64,000 nt of DNA, taken from assembly GCF_000513475.1 (NCBI RefSeq), contig NC_023003.1, positions 868,001 through 932,000 of the forward strand, written 5' to 3'. Below the pieces are notes generated by a model, which saw only the letters and a list, made by a program, of their open reading frames with translations, was not told the origin of the DNA and did not search any database. The stretch comes from Candidatus Babela massiliensis. GTDB lineage: Bacteria > Babelota > Babeliae > Babelales > Babelaceae. The position numbers and the translations under genes are program-made. Numbering within the stretch: position 1 is the first letter of the stretch; every line of letters starts with the position of its first letter. Positions 18,260 through 28,429 of the stretch are shown here, piece after piece.

Positions 18260-20014
18260 ATGCCTACATTTAAAGAAATGAATTTAAAGCCTGAGATACA
18301 GAATGCTTTAGAAAGCTTAGGCTTTATGTATCCGACTGAAATACAAAAGAAAGCAATTCCTCTTTTATTGAGTGAAAAAAAGATCGATTTTCATGGTCAA
18401 GCTCAAACAGGAACAGGAAAAACTTTAGCTTTTGTGCTTCCGTTAATTAATAAAATAAACATAGAGTTAAGGAAACCTCAAGCTCTTATTATTGCACCAA
18501 CAAGAGAACTTGCTATACAGATTTATGAAAGTATAAGACTTGTTTCAAAAAATCTTAAGATTACTACTGCATTAATTTATGGTGGTGTATCTATGGATGA
18601 GCAAATAAGAATTTTAAGATCTGGAGCTCAAGTCATAGTGGGAACTCCAGGACGTATCAAAGATCATATATCAAGAAAAACTATGAATTTATCACAGATC
18701 AATACACTTGTTCTTGATGAAGCTGATATTATGCTTGATATGGGCTTTAAAGAAGAGATAGAAGATATCTTAAATCACTGTCCTGATGATAGAGAGATTT
18801 GGTTATTCTCAGCTACTGTAAAGTCCGGAATAGAAGATATAAAAAGATCTCATATGTCAGAGCCAGTTGTAGTACAAGTTAGTAGAAAACAAGTAACAAC
18901 GGAAAAGACAGAACAGTTTTATTCCATAGTACCATTTAAATCAAGATTGCATGCAGTTACGAGATTTATACAAAGTGCATCAGAATTTTATGGAATTATT
19001 TTCTGTCAAACTAAGATTTTAGCGTCTGAAGTTGCTGATGAATTGACTAAAAGAGGCTATAGCGTTGGGGCGCTTCATGGAGATATGAGTCAAGCTCAAC
19101 GTAACTTAGTTATTAAGAAATTTAAACAGAAAGAGTTTACCATTTTAGTTGCAACTGACGTTGCTGCCAGAGGTATAGACGTTGCTAATTTAACTCATGT
19201 GATTAACTATTCTCTACCAGAAGATCTTGAAAGTTATGTTCATAGAATTGGAAGAACTGGTCGTGCTGGCAAAAAAGGTACAGCTATAACCTTTATTATT
19301 AAAGGTGATTTAAGATCAGTTAGCAGAATTGAGCGTCAATTTGGAGTTAAGTTATTGCCTATAGATGTTCCATCAACTCAAATGTTGATTAATAATGCAA
19401 TAAAAGAAATTTCACAATTTATAAAAACTCAAACTCAAGTAGATCAAGCAACTGAGCTAGAACAACTTGATAAAGTAGATAAAGTTAAAAGCACTGAAAT
19501 CGATGCAGTTTATAGATTGCTTGATAATTTAAGTCAAGAACAACTAATTAAAATTGCTGGTAATTTGCTTTATAAGAAATTCTTATCAACATTAGATCTT
19601 GAAGAAATACCATATGTTCATGTAGATCAAGAATTAGATGAACTTCAAGAAATTTGTATTAATTTAGGTTCAGAAGATAATATAAATAAAGAAGATATTA
19701 TCAAATATCTAATGGATACTGGTATTGTTAAAGAAGATCAAATTAAGAAAATTAGAATTATTAATAGAAGAAGTTATGTTAAACTTTCTGCAGATTGTTC
19801 TCCTGAACTCTTAACAGCACTTCATCAAAGAACTTTAAAAGGACTTAAGGCTCGTGTTAATTTAACATGTTATGTTAATGATGCGGGATCTTCAAGAAGA
19901 TCAGGTTCAGGATCTAGATATGGATCTGGTTCTAGACCAAGATCTCGTTCTGATTATAGTTCTCGTGAGCGTTCAAGATCAGGTTCTGATAGATCTAGAA
20001 GAAGGTCTAGATAA
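18260..20014 (+). CDS. DEAD-box RNA helicase with RS-rich C-terminal tail
   Basis: A 584-aa protein that is probably DeaD/CsdA-like and acts in ribosome assembly or mRNA turnover. Q motif FKEMNL...YPTEIQ (about 4-29), motif I AQTGTGKT (48-55), DEAD (153-156), SAT (184-186), and motif VI HRIGRTGRAG are all intact. A C-terminal DbpA-type RNA-binding domain (about 465-535, ending GLKARVNL) is followed by an unusual tail (544-584) built of Arg-Ser and Gly-Ser dipeptides (RPRSRSDYSSRERSRSGS). The tail is basic and disordered and would add non-specific RNA affinity. The next gene, uvrB, begins 26 bp downstream. Confidence 0.93.
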   Translation: MPTFKEMNLKPEIQNALESLGFMYPTEIQKKAIPLLLSEKKIDFHGQAQTGTGKTLAFVLPLINKINIELRKPQALIIAPTRELAIQIYESIRLVSKNLKITTALIYGGVSMDEQIRILRSGAQVIVGTPGRIKDHISRKTMNLSQINTLVLDEADIMLDMGFKEEIEDILNHCPDDREIWLFSATVKSGIEDIKRSHMSEPVVVQVSRKQVTTEKTEQFYSIVPFKSRLHAVTRFIQSASEFYGIIFCQTKILASEVADELTKRGYSVGALHGDMSQAQRNLVIKKFKQKEFTILVATDVAARGIDVANLTHVINYSLPEDLESYVHRIGRTGRAGKKGTAITFIIKGDLRSVSRIERQFGVKLLPIDVPSTQMLINNAIKEISQFIKTQTQVDQATELEQLDKVDKVKSTEIDAVYRLLDNLSQEQLIKIAGNLLYKKFLSTLDLEEIPYVHVDQELDELQEICINLGSEDNINKEDIIKYLMDTGIVKEDQIKKIRIINRRSYVKLSADCSPELLTALHQRTLKGLKARVNLTCYVNDAGSSRRSGSGSRYGSGSRPRSRSDYSSRERSRSGSDRSRRRSR

Positions 20015-20040
20015 CTTATAACTGAGTATAAATATTTATA

Positions 20041-22041
20041 ATGAGTAAATCGATATTTAAATTAAAATCTAAATTTAAGCCTGCAGGTGATCAGATAAAA
20101 GCTATAGAGCAATTATCAAAATCAAGAACTGAATCAGATTTAAATAAAGATAATAAACCAAATATTTCGACTTTGCTTGGGGTTACAGGATCAGGTAAAA
20201 CATTTACTATTGCAAATGTTATAGCCAATCAAAATAAAAAGGTACTGATTCTGGCACCCAATAAGACTCTTGCTGCACAGCTTTATGAAGAGTTTTCTCT
20301 TTTCTTTCCGGAAAATAAAGTTTGTTATTTTGTAAGTTATTACGATTATTATCAGCCAGAGTCTTATTTACCTGCTCAAGATATTTATATTGCAAAAGAA
20401 ACTAAGGTAAATGCAGAATTAGAAAGATTGCGTATAGAAGCAGCTGCTTCTATTATTAATAGACCAGATACTATAGTTATTGCTTCTGTGTCGTGTATTT
20501 ATTCTTTAGGTAATCCTCAAGATTATCGTGAATTAGCTTTTTCTTTAGAATTAGGACAGAATCTTTCTAGAACAGAATTACTAAGAAAACTAGTATTTAT
20601 TCAATATGAACGTAATGATATTGAAAAATCATCAGGAACTTTTCAAGTCTTTGGAAATTCAGTAGAAGTTCAATTACCATATCAAAGAGAAAAGCTTAGA
20701 ATAGAAATATTTGATGATAAAATAGAAGCTTTACAATGGGTAGATAAGAATAATAATAATATTTTGATGAATCTTGATAATACTTTAATTTTTCCTGCAA
20801 AGCATTTTGTAACTACTCAAGAGAAAAAAGATAGAGCAATTATAAGTATAGAAAAAGAGCTTAATTCTTGGTTACCAGAAATTAAAAATGATCTATATAG
20901 CCATCGATTAAAAACCAGAATCACTCATGATCTTGAAATGATCAAAGAAACAGGATACTGTTCAGGCATTGAAAATTATTCTGTTCATTTTGAAGGTAGA
21001 GCAAAAGGCGAAAAACCTTTTTGTTTACTTGATTTTTTTCAAGATGACTTTCTGTTAATTATAGATGAATCTCATATTGCCTTACCACAATTAAATGGAA
21101 TGTATCAAGGGGATAGGAGTCGTAAGCAAAATTTAATAGATTTTGGATTTAGATTGCCATCCGCACTTGATAATAGACCTTTAAAATTTGACGAAATAGA
21201 AAAATACTTCAAAGATGTGATTTTTATATCAGCAACTCCTTCAGAGTATGAATATAAAAATAGTAGTTTAATAGTTGAACAAATTATTCGTCCAACAGGT
21301 CTTGTTGATCCATTAATTATAGTTCAAGAACGAGAAGGGCAAATTGAGCACTTAATAAGTCAGATTAAAGAGACTAAATCAAAAGGATTTAGATCATTAG
21401 TGACTGTACTTACAAAAAAATTAGCAGAAGAACTTGCTTATTATCTTGAAAGAGAGATGATCAATGTTTGTTATTTACATAGCAGCATAAAAACACCTGA
21501 AAGAACAGAAATTTTACATAAACTTCGTTTAGGAGTCTTTGATTGTGTTGTAGGTGTTAACTTATTAAGAGAAGGATTAGATCTTCCTGAAGTTGCTCTT
21601 GTTGCTATTATGGATGCTGATGTTGAAAGTTTTTTAAGAGATAAACGCTCTTTAATTCAGACGGTAGGTCGAGCAGCTCGAAATACTGAATCAAAAGTTA
21701 TATTTTACGCTGATAAAATTACAAAATCTATGGAATTAGCAATAACAGAGACTAATAGAAGAAGAGCTCTTCAAATTGCTTATAATAAAGATCATAATAT
21801 TAGTCCAGTTACTGTTCAACGAGAAGTTTCAAAAAGTATATCAAAAATTCAAGAAGCTATTGCTTTAAGTTCCAAATCAAATAAGAAGAAAAAAGTTAAT
21901 AAGATAGATAGCGATATCGATATTTTAGATAATATAACTAAATTAGAAAAATTAATGCAAGAAGCTGCTGATAATTTTGATTTTGAAAAAGCAATAGAAC
22001 TTAGACAAAAATGGTTTGAACTCAAGAGTTTATTAAAATAA
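20041..22041 (+). CDS. uvrB: Excinuclease ABC subunit B
   Basis: A 666-aa DNA-damage-recognition helicase of nucleotide excision repair, which works with UvrA and UvrC. Walker A is GVTGSGKT (47-54). The beta-hairpin motif YYDYYQPE follows, and IDESH is the Walker B motif. GVNLLREGLDLPEV and QTVGRAARN are motifs V and VI. The C-terminal UVR motif (FEKAIELRQKWFEL) contacts UvrC. Full length. No obvious SD precedes the ATG, and the 26-bp spacing from the helicase gene suggests co-transcription. Confidence 0.97.
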   Translation: MSKSIFKLKSKFKPAGDQIKAIEQLSKSRTESDLNKDNKPNISTLLGVTGSGKTFTIANVIANQNKKVLILAPNKTLAAQLYEEFSLFFPENKVCYFVSYYDYYQPESYLPAQDIYIAKETKVNAELERLRIEAAASIINRPDTIVIASVSCIYSLGNPQDYRELAFSLELGQNLSRTELLRKLVFIQYERNDIEKSSGTFQVFGNSVEVQLPYQREKLRIEIFDDKIEALQWVDKNNNNILMNLDNTLIFPAKHFVTTQEKKDRAIISIEKELNSWLPEIKNDLYSHRLKTRITHDLEMIKETGYCSGIENYSVHFEGRAKGEKPFCLLDFFQDDFLLIIDESHIALPQLNGMYQGDRSRKQNLIDFGFRLPSALDNRPLKFDEIEKYFKDVIFISATPSEYEYKNSSLIVEQIIRPTGLVDPLIIVQEREGQIEHLISQIKETKSKGFRSLVTVLTKKLAEELAYYLEREMINVCYLHSSIKTPERTEILHKLRLGVFDCVVGVNLLREGLDLPEVALVAIMDADVESFLRDKRSLIQTVGRAARNTESKVIFYADKITKSMELAITETNRRRALQIAYNKDHNISPVTVQREVSKSISKIQEAIALSSKSNKKKKVNKIDSDIDILDNITKLEKLMQEAADNFDFEKAIELRQKWFELKSLLK

Positions 22042-22051
22042 ATTAAATAAT

Positions 22052-22079
22052 AAAGTCCCAGAATTAATTCTGGGACTTT
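22052..22079. terminator. Bidirectional terminator after uvrB
   Basis: A perfect 28-bp palindrome (aaagtcccagaatt and its complement) between the convergent ends of uvrB and the 147-aa gene. It is GC-rich at the core of each arm and flanked by A and T. Confidence 0.8.
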
Positions 22080-22116
22080 GAGTTAATGTTATGGTAAATA
22101 ATTTTATTGAATAAAA

Positions 22117-22560
22117 TTAATAGCTATGTAAGTTATCATTTGAATTATGTTTGTAAACTATTGGATTCAGTTTTGGGTGTTTAGGTTGTACAATATCATA
22201 AGTACCTTTTTCACCAGTTACATAATATCTTGAACTTACAGAATGAAGTTCTTTACCTAAATGGTCTATGCAGTTTTTGCATTCTTCTACAGAATGATTA
22301 AGTTGGTTAACTAATTGTCTAGTTTCTTCTTGAAGTCTATTGTGCTCTGCATTGTATTCAGGGTTACCTTGGATTTGGCTTATTTTTTGTTGATTTTGGT
22401 TTATTCTAGCTTCTAGTTCAGCTCTTCTTTGATGTTGTTGTTTAATTCTTTCACTTGCGGTATAAACTTTAGATTTTGCTTGTTCAAAATCATCAGAAGC
22501 ATTAACAAATGTAGCATTTACCATTAACATAGCAATTGTTAAAGTGATAAGTTTTTTCAT
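22117..22560 (-). CDS. Small secreted coiled-coil protein
   Basis: A 147-aa protein with a clear signal peptide (MKKLITLTIAMLMVNATFVNA, cut near residue 21). A Gln/Glu-rich helical stretch (about 25-105) is predicted to form a coiled coil with an internal break. The C-terminal part has two Cys (CKNC) and a Tyr/His-rich tail. It has one of the strongest ribosome-binding sites in the window (AAGGAGGT at 22565-22572, 4 nt before ATG), suggesting high expression. The architecture recalls small periplasmic or OmpH/Skp-like chaperones, but no family motif confirms that. Confidence 0.6.
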   Translation of the reverse strand: MKKLITLTIAMLMVNATFVNASDDFEQAKSKVYTASERIKQQHQRRAELEARINQNQQKISQIQGNPEYNAEHNRLQEETRQLVNQLNHSVEECKNCIDHLGKELHSVSSRYYVTGEKGTYDIVQPKHPKLNPIVYKHNSNDNLHSY

Positions 22561-22773
22561 AAGGACCTCCTTTTTTTTGGTTTTAAATTTAATTTAATAT
22601 ATTTTAGTAAATTTTTATGTATAGCATTATTCTATAAAATTCTATTTTGAATTTGCAATACTTTTTTTATTTTGCTAAAAAATAATTTTATTATCCTAAA
22701 AAACTTTTGTTTTTAATAGTTAGGATATATAATCATCTTTGAGTATAATTAATCGTTTTTTTTGAGGGATTAC

Positions 22774-24855
22774 ATGAAACATTTTTATATAATTTTTGTT
22801 ATGTCACTATTTTTTGTCTTTTTTTGTATTTCGATATTTAACCAATCAACTAAAATAAGTGATAGCTATAAATTACCAAATTTTAAAACAGAAAATATTA
22901 CGGATTTATTTCCTAAAAATATTGATGAAATTAATAATCTTACTAAATTAGCACTTGAAGAAGCGCAAAATTCATTAAAATTTATTTATGATATTAAGGA
23001 CCAAGAGTATAATTTTAAAAATATTATGCTTTTATTTGATAGAACAACGGCTAATTTTTCTTATAAGTTTAGTACTTTATATGTACTTACAATGGTACAT
23101 CCTGATCAAGAAATGAGAGAGGCTGCACAAAAATCAGTTATGGAATTACAAAAATTCTCTATAGATCAATTTTCTCAAAATCAAAAGCTTTACCAAATTT
23201 TAAAAAATTATAATGAAAGTAGAGTTGCTTCATCTGAAAAAATAGCAGACTTTGAAGAATATTTTATAAAAGAAACTTTAGATAGTTATAAAAAAGCAGG
23301 GCTTGAAAAAGATGATCAGACTAGAGAGTTAATTAAAAGTATTACGCAAGAACTAGGTGTTCTTGCTTTAGATTTTGATAAGAATATCAATAGTGATAAT
23401 AGATTTATAAAAGTTAGTAAAGAAGAACTCAAGGGCGTTGATGATGAATTTGTTGAATCTCTAAAAAAAGATCAAGATTTTTATATATTAGGAGTTGATT
23501 ATCCGACGGTTTTTAAAATATTTGAGGAATGCGAGATAGAATCAACGCGTAAAGCTCTTTGGTACGAATTTAATTTAAGAGGTTATCCGGCCAATAAAGA
23601 AGTATTGAATAAGATTATTGTATTAAGAGACCGGCTTGCAAAGTTTCTTGGTTTTGACAGTTATGCCCATATGGATATTGCTGATCAAATGGCTAAAACT
23701 CCTACTAATGTAATAAATTTTTTAAATGATATTTCAGATAAGTGTAAGTTAAAAGTAAGTCAAGAAATAGAAGCTTTGAAAAAAGATCTCCCAATATCTA
23801 TAGATTTAGTAGAAAATAAATTTAAGCCCTGGGATTTTAAATTTGTTGTTAATTACTATAACAAAAAGTATATGATGCTTGATGAAAATTTAATATCACA
23901 GTATTTTCCAACAGATTATACATTAAAAGCATTGCTTGATATATATGAACAATTTTTTGGATTAAAATTTGAAAGAAGTAATGTCCAAAATTTATGGAGT
24001 GAAGATGTTCAAGTTTTAAAAGTTTATAAAGATAATAAATTTATAGGGACATTATTATTAGATTTATGGCCAAGAGACAATAAGTATCCTCATGCATGTC
24101 AAGTAGGTATTGTTTCAAGTGTTAGAGATAAGAATTATGATATTATATCTCCAGCGGTAGTTTTAGTTATTGCTAATTTTACCAAGCCTCAAAAAGATAA
24201 GCCTGCTTTATTAAGACGTAAAGAAGTAACAACATTCTTCCATGAGTGTGGTCATGCAATTCATAGCCTTTTAGGATCAACAGAACTTGCTAATCAGTCT
24301 GGAACTTCGGTTAAAGGTGACTTTGTTGAGATGCCGTCTCAAATGCTTGAAGAATGGATGACAGATAAAGAAGTATTAAAATCTATTAGTAAGCATTATA
24401 TAACTGGAGAAAAATTACCAGATAATATAATAGAAAGTATACAAAAAAACCAAAATGCTTTAATTGCTTCGCATTTATTGGGCCAAGTTGCTTATTCACT
24501 AATATCTTTGAATTTGTTTGATAAAGGCGAATCAAAAAATATCGATTTAATTTGGAGAGAAGCGCATGATCTATTATCCGAAGTTACTTATGGTTGTTCA
24601 GATTATGGATATTGTTCCTTTGGTCATCTTACAAATTATGGTTCAAAATATTATGGATATTTATGGTCTAAAATTTATGCAAAAGATCTTTTTAATAAAA
24701 TCAAAGAGCACGGGTTATTTAATAGAGAGATCGGTGAACTTTATGCACAAAAGATTTTAGCTAAAGGCGGAAGTCAAGATCCTAATGAACTTTTAAAAGA
24801 CTTTTTATCAAGAGAAACTTCTTCGGAAGCATTTTTCAAAGATTGTGGATTATAA
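22774..24855 (+). CDS. M3-family metallopeptidase (oligopeptidase A/thimet-like)
   Basis: A 693-aa zinc oligopeptidase that degrades short peptides. The zinc motif HECGH (490-494) and the third ligand E519 in DFVEMPSQ are intact, with the family sequence GTSVKGDFVEMPSQMLEEW. An N-terminal hydrophobic segment (about 2-22) suggests export or membrane anchoring, which is unusual for OpdA-type enzymes and would place it in the envelope. I chose the ATG at 22774 rather than the in-frame TTG at 22762, because the RBS gaggga lies between them. It is convergent with the phosphatase gene. Confidence 0.92.
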   Translation: MKHFYIIFVMSLFFVFFCISIFNQSTKISDSYKLPNFKTENITDLFPKNIDEINNLTKLALEEAQNSLKFIYDIKDQEYNFKNIMLLFDRTTANFSYKFSTLYVLTMVHPDQEMREAAQKSVMELQKFSIDQFSQNQKLYQILKNYNESRVASSEKIADFEEYFIKETLDSYKKAGLEKDDQTRELIKSITQELGVLALDFDKNINSDNRFIKVSKEELKGVDDEFVESLKKDQDFYILGVDYPTVFKIFEECEIESTRKALWYEFNLRGYPANKEVLNKIIVLRDRLAKFLGFDSYAHMDIADQMAKTPTNVINFLNDISDKCKLKVSQEIEALKKDLPISIDLVENKFKPWDFKFVVNYYNKKYMMLDENLISQYFPTDYTLKALLDIYEQFFGLKFERSNVQNLWSEDVQVLKVYKDNKFIGTLLLDLWPRDNKYPHACQVGIVSSVRDKNYDIISPAVVLVIANFTKPQKDKPALLRRKEVTTFFHECGHAIHSLLGSTELANQSGTSVKGDFVEMPSQMLEEWMTDKEVLKSISKHYITGEKLPDNIIESIQKNQNALIASHLLGQVAYSLISLNLFDKGESKNIDLIWREAHDLLSEVTYGCSDYGYCSFGHLTNYGSKYYGYLWSKIYAKDLFNKIKEHGLFNREIGELYAQKILAKGGSQDPNELLKDFLSRETSSEAFFKDCGL

Positions 24856-24860
24856 TTTAA

Positions 24861-24890
24861 AAAAGAGCAAGTTATTAACTTGCTCTTTTT
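24861..24890. terminator. Bidirectional terminator
   Basis: Stem aaaagagcaagtt / aacttgctctttt with a short att loop and a T-run, between the convergent peptidase and phosphatase genes. It overlaps the last base or two of the phosphatase stop codon. Confidence 0.85.
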
Positions 24891-26532
24891 ATTTATCAAA
24901 GATAGGTAAAACGTTATCAGAAGAAGCTGATGGTCTTGATATATTAAGTATTTGTGAAATGGTTGGGACAAATTGGGTCATATAAACATTTTTAGTTATT
25001 CTCTTTTTAAAAAAATTACCAGGTTGATATATGATTAATGGTACATGAGTGTCATAATTATATTGAGAAGTATGAGCAATGCCTTTTAAATAATGTTTTG
25101 TTATTTTAGTATAAGGCATTAAAGAATAAAAAATTTTACCACTGCGTTTTTTATATATTTCTCTTCTTATATAGATATCTCTATCAAGTATATCGAAATT
25201 GGCTTTAGATAGTTCTTTAAGTGTCCAGGCATTTCTAATACCTGGGAGATTTAAAAGGTACTTTTTTATATCTTTATATATATTAGTTCTTATATTTTTT
25301 TTCAATTTTTTTAATTTTAATTTATTTAAGTAAAATTGATTATTTTTATGTCCTATAATTATATCTTTAATGTTATATTTATTATTTATTTGACTATTAA
25401 TATTATCAGTTAACTCTTTTGAGCTATAATTATGTACAATATCGAGCCCAAATTCTTTTAATGGCGGAGTTAGTGGCATTACTCCATGATCAGCAGTCAA
25501 TGCTATTAATATATCTTCTTTTTTTATATTTCTTTTATCTGCTATCTTATATATATAATTAATTAAACCTTGAATTTGATTATCCATTTGATAGACCATA
25601 TCTATTGCTTCTTTACTGTCAGGTCCATAGACATGTCCAACTTTATCTAAGCTGCTTAGGCTAAGCCATAAGATGAACTTATTATTATTTAAATTTATTT
25701 TTAGGCACTTTTTTGCAAGTTTAATTAAATTTTGATTGGCAAGAGGAGTTTTGTTATAGAGTTGTTCGTATTTATTTTTAATTAAATTATCTACTGTTAA
25801 AATATTGTCTATTAATGGAAATTCAAGTTTTGAGTACTTATAGTAATTATTAAATTGAATATTATAGAATTGCTTATCTTTATAAATAGGCTGCCAGATA
25901 AAATTTATAATTTTATCTATTTTTTCTTTTTTATTAAAATTAGTGATCCATTCTGGTAATTTATCAAAATAAGCTTTGCTTGATGTGAAATTACCTGTTT
26001 CATTATCTATCCATAGTGCTTTACCTAATTTAGAAGCCATGGATATTGCTGCTCTACTTTTTAAAGATAAAGCCCATGCTTGATTTTTGAGATCATTAGA
26101 ACTCATAATTAATTGATCTGATAATCCGTCAACCATAATATTCTTTGCTGATTTGCCATAATCATATAAAGTTCCGTCAGGCTTAAATACTTGAGCTTTA
26201 TTGTTATCGTCTTGATCACAATAAACTAGCTGATTATTTTCGTACCATTTATTATTTATAATACCATGATAAGAGGCAAATACCCCAGTTGATAGTAATG
26301 CATGATCAGCTGAAGTACAAGGACTTTGTGCATAATGAGCATTGGTAAAAACTATACCATTATCTATTAAATATTTTATTCCGCCATTTAGATTTGATTC
26401 CAATTTATTTATATAATTATAACCAAATTGATCTATTACTATTATGATTGCTATTTTCGCAGTAGAAAAGCTATTAATAGTGTTATATACAATTAATTGA
26501 ATTAAGATTGTTAGTAAATATCTAATTTTCAT
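24889..26532 (-). CDS. Exported alkaline-phosphatase-superfamily enzyme (PafA/NPP-like)
   Basis: A 547-aa protein with a signal peptide (about 1-24). Metal-binding motif IVIDQFGYNY (D34) is followed by the nucleophile region SPCTSADHALLSTG (Thr73 or Ser74), then LSSLDKVGHVYGPDS and LTADHGVMP, which supply the second set of metal ligands, and a final HTSQYNYDTHVPLI. This is the pattern of type I phosphodiesterase/nucleotide pyrophosphatase and PafA-type phosphatases. It is probably periplasmic and releases phosphate from organic phosphates, although the precise substrate is unknown. The spacing around the nucleophile is one residue shorter than I would expect for PafA. Confidence 0.8.
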   Translation of the reverse strand: MKIRYLLTILIQLIVYNTINSFSTAKIAIIIVIDQFGYNYINKLESNLNGGIKYLIDNGIVFTNAHYAQSPCTSADHALLSTGVFASYHGIINNKWYENNQLVYCDQDDNNKAQVFKPDGTLYDYGKSAKNIMVDGLSDQLIMSSNDLKNQAWALSLKSRAAISMASKLGKALWIDNETGNFTSSKAYFDKLPEWITNFNKKEKIDKIINFIWQPIYKDKQFYNIQFNNYYKYSKLEFPLIDNILTVDNLIKNKYEQLYNKTPLANQNLIKLAKKCLKINLNNNKFILWLSLSSLDKVGHVYGPDSKEAIDMVYQMDNQIQGLINYIYKIADKRNIKKEDILIALTADHGVMPLTPPLKEFGLDIVHNYSSKELTDNINSQINNKYNIKDIIIGHKNNQFYLNKLKLKKLKKNIRTNIYKDIKKYLLNLPGIRNAWTLKELSKANFDILDRDIYIRREIYKKRSGKIFYSLMPYTKITKHYLKGIAHTSQYNYDTHVPLIIYQPGNFFKKRITKNVYMTQFVPTISQILNISRPSASSDNVLPIFDK

Positions 26533-26571
26533 TATTGATTTGTAATATTAAAATTTTGCAATATTAATATT

Positions 26572-26601
26572 ATTTTATTAATTCAAAAAATAGTAAGTCA
26601 A
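26572..26601 (-). promoter_or_regulatory. Probable promoter of the phosphatase gene
   Basis: On the minus strand, TTGACT (26601-26596), 18-bp spacer and TAAAAT (26577-26572) lie about 40 bp upstream of the start codon. Confidence 0.4.
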
Positions 26602-26618
26602 TAGATATTGTTTTTATA

Positions 26619-28421
26619 TTAAATATTTATTTGCTTGAAAAGAATTAGAGATACTTCATTTTTAGGGTCTTCCATGTAAATACAAAAATCATTTTCTTTA
26701 AAATATTTTTCAGGATACAAATAATTTTCACTGTTTGATAATATTAACTTATTTGTATGAAATTGATCTAGCTTTGGTTCAGGAAATTTAAATGTAACAT
26801 TATTTTGTATTATTTCATTAAATATTTCTTGACCATTTTTATGCTCTATGCCTCTATGATAACAAATATTATTATGATCATAACAGTTGACAAATATTAC
26901 ATTTTGAGTAGAAGAATCATTATATTTGATTATCCCTAACATAAAATAGGCAGTATCTTGAGTATCGTGAGTTTTATTCTGTCTATTTTTTTTTATCCCA
27001 TATTTTTTGATAACTATATCTGCAATTGGGTTATAGGTATGATATAGAATTGAATTAGTTTTTTTGTCGTAGGTATATTCAGATTTAAACCATTTTAGTA
27101 TTCTAGGACTGTATTGTGGTAGATCTAGGTAAGTTGTAGTATTTTTAATTTGTTTCTCTAAATTTTTATGCTCTAATTTCTCTTCTTTTTCTTCATTAGA
27201 TTTATATTTATGAGGCCTCCTGTGCTTTTTCTTAGATGATTTTTTAGGATGATTAGATTTTTTTTGAGATTGTATTGGATGGTCTTCTTTAGTTTCTTCT
27301 ACATCTTGTGTACTTTCTTCAACTGGTATTTCTATACTTTGCAGAATTTTAATAAATTCAGTATTACTTGATTCTATACTACTGGGTAAGATTTCGTTAA
27401 TTAAAGGATATGCTGTTTTTAATCTAAACTTCTTAAGATTTTTTCTATCTTCTATCTTGCGATAGAGATCCTTACCTAATTCTAATAAGTGAGTATATAA
27501 TTTTTGGTAATGATCTTGTTTAGATTCTAATCTATCTATTAATCTTTCTAAAAATTGATAGATTAATTTACTTTCCTGGCAATTTATTAATCGGAATGTA
27601 CCGTTTTCTTGGAAGTAAAATTTGTTAAAGAGATTTGCAAACTTTTCAGTTAATGTACATAGTGGTATTAGATCAGGTATTAGACTATTGGCTTCTACTG
27701 TTAAATTAATATCCTCAATCCATTTTTTTATAGTATTTATAACATCATCAATTTCAATTGCATGAGTAGCTTCTATTTGAGATATTTGCTGTTGTGTGGT
27801 TCTTATATTAATTAAGGGAAATATTAGTATTAATTTATTAGCAATAATTTGATGAATTAAGGCTTTGGATATAATATTTTTTCTTTCTTCTATTACTAAT
27901 TTTATTTCATTATTATATTGATTATTAGATAAATTATTTAAATAATTATAAGTTTTTAAAAGGAAATTAATACTTTTTTCTTTATCGTTTCTTAAGTGTA
28001 TTAACATACTTGTACAAAATGCTTGAGCTTCAGGAGTACATAAATTTATACAGTTATATTTTTCAAAAAGATCTGTCGAATCTTCAATGCTTAATTTTTT
28101 GTAACCTTCTGATTTTATAGAATTTATAAGATTATCTTTATTATAAATAGGAGCAAAATTATAAACACTTTCTTTATCTTTTGAGGTTTCTAAAAGTACT
28201 TGAGTAAATGGTTTTATGAATTTAAGCGCAGTAAATAATATTTTTTGATATACCAATAAATTAGCTAAGCAAGATACTTTATGAGCACTTAAATTTTTTA
28301 AGCTTGTAGGTAATTCTTGACTTATTAATTTGGGATTAGTCATACCAAAAAATATGGTATGACTAAAAACATTCAATATTAAAATTAAATTTATAAAATT
28401 TCTATAATTTATTTTGATCAT
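26619..28421 (-). CDS. Array protein 1 of 6: secreted, unknown C-terminal domain, RRPH motif
   Basis: A 600-aa protein, last gene of the minus-strand array. It has an N-terminal signal (about 1-28, ending FFGM) and a helical N-terminal region with the family pieces LANLLVYQK and CTPEAQAF. A mid-protein LPSSIESSN motif follows, then a Lys-rich linker with KKKHRRPHKYK near residue 400. The C-terminal domain (about 435-600) contains RILKWF, SILYHTYNPIADIVIKKYG, NVIFVNCYD, CYHRGIE and the terminal DPKNEVSLILFK. No known family is recognised. The basic linker looks like a nuclear-localisation signal, by inference. It starts 8 bp after array protein 2 ends, so it is in an operon with genes 2-4. Confidence 0.7.
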   Translation of the reverse strand: MIKINYRNFINLILILNVFSHTIFFGMTNPKLISQELPTSLKNLSAHKVSCLANLLVYQKILFTALKFIKPFTQVLLETSKDKESVYNFAPIYNKDNLINSIKSEGYKKLSIEDSTDLFEKYNCINLCTPEAQAFCTSMLIHLRNDKEKSINFLLKTYNYLNNLSNNQYNNEIKLVIEERKNIISKALIHQIIANKLILIFPLINIRTTQQQISQIEATHAIEIDDVINTIKKWIEDINLTVEANSLIPDLIPLCTLTEKFANLFNKFYFQENGTFRLINCQESKLIYQFLERLIDRLESKQDHYQKLYTHLLELGKDLYRKIEDRKNLKKFRLKTAYPLINEILPSSIESSNTEFIKILQSIEIPVEESTQDVEETKEDHPIQSQKKSNHPKKSSKKKHRRPHKYKSNEEKEEKLEHKNLEKQIKNTTTYLDLPQYSPRILKWFKSEYTYDKKTNSILYHTYNPIADIVIKKYGIKKNRQNKTHDTQDTAYFMLGIIKYNDSSTQNVIFVNCYDHNNICYHRGIEHKNGQEIFNEIIQNNVTFKFPEPKLDQFHTNKLILSNSENYLYPEKYFKENDFCIYMEDPKNEVSLILFKQINI

Positions 28422-28429
28422 TTTGTATT

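Noticed and set aside
22762-22773. TTG start for the M3 peptidase adding four residues
   Set aside because: The TTG overlaps the ribosome-binding site gaggga that fits the ATG at 22774.
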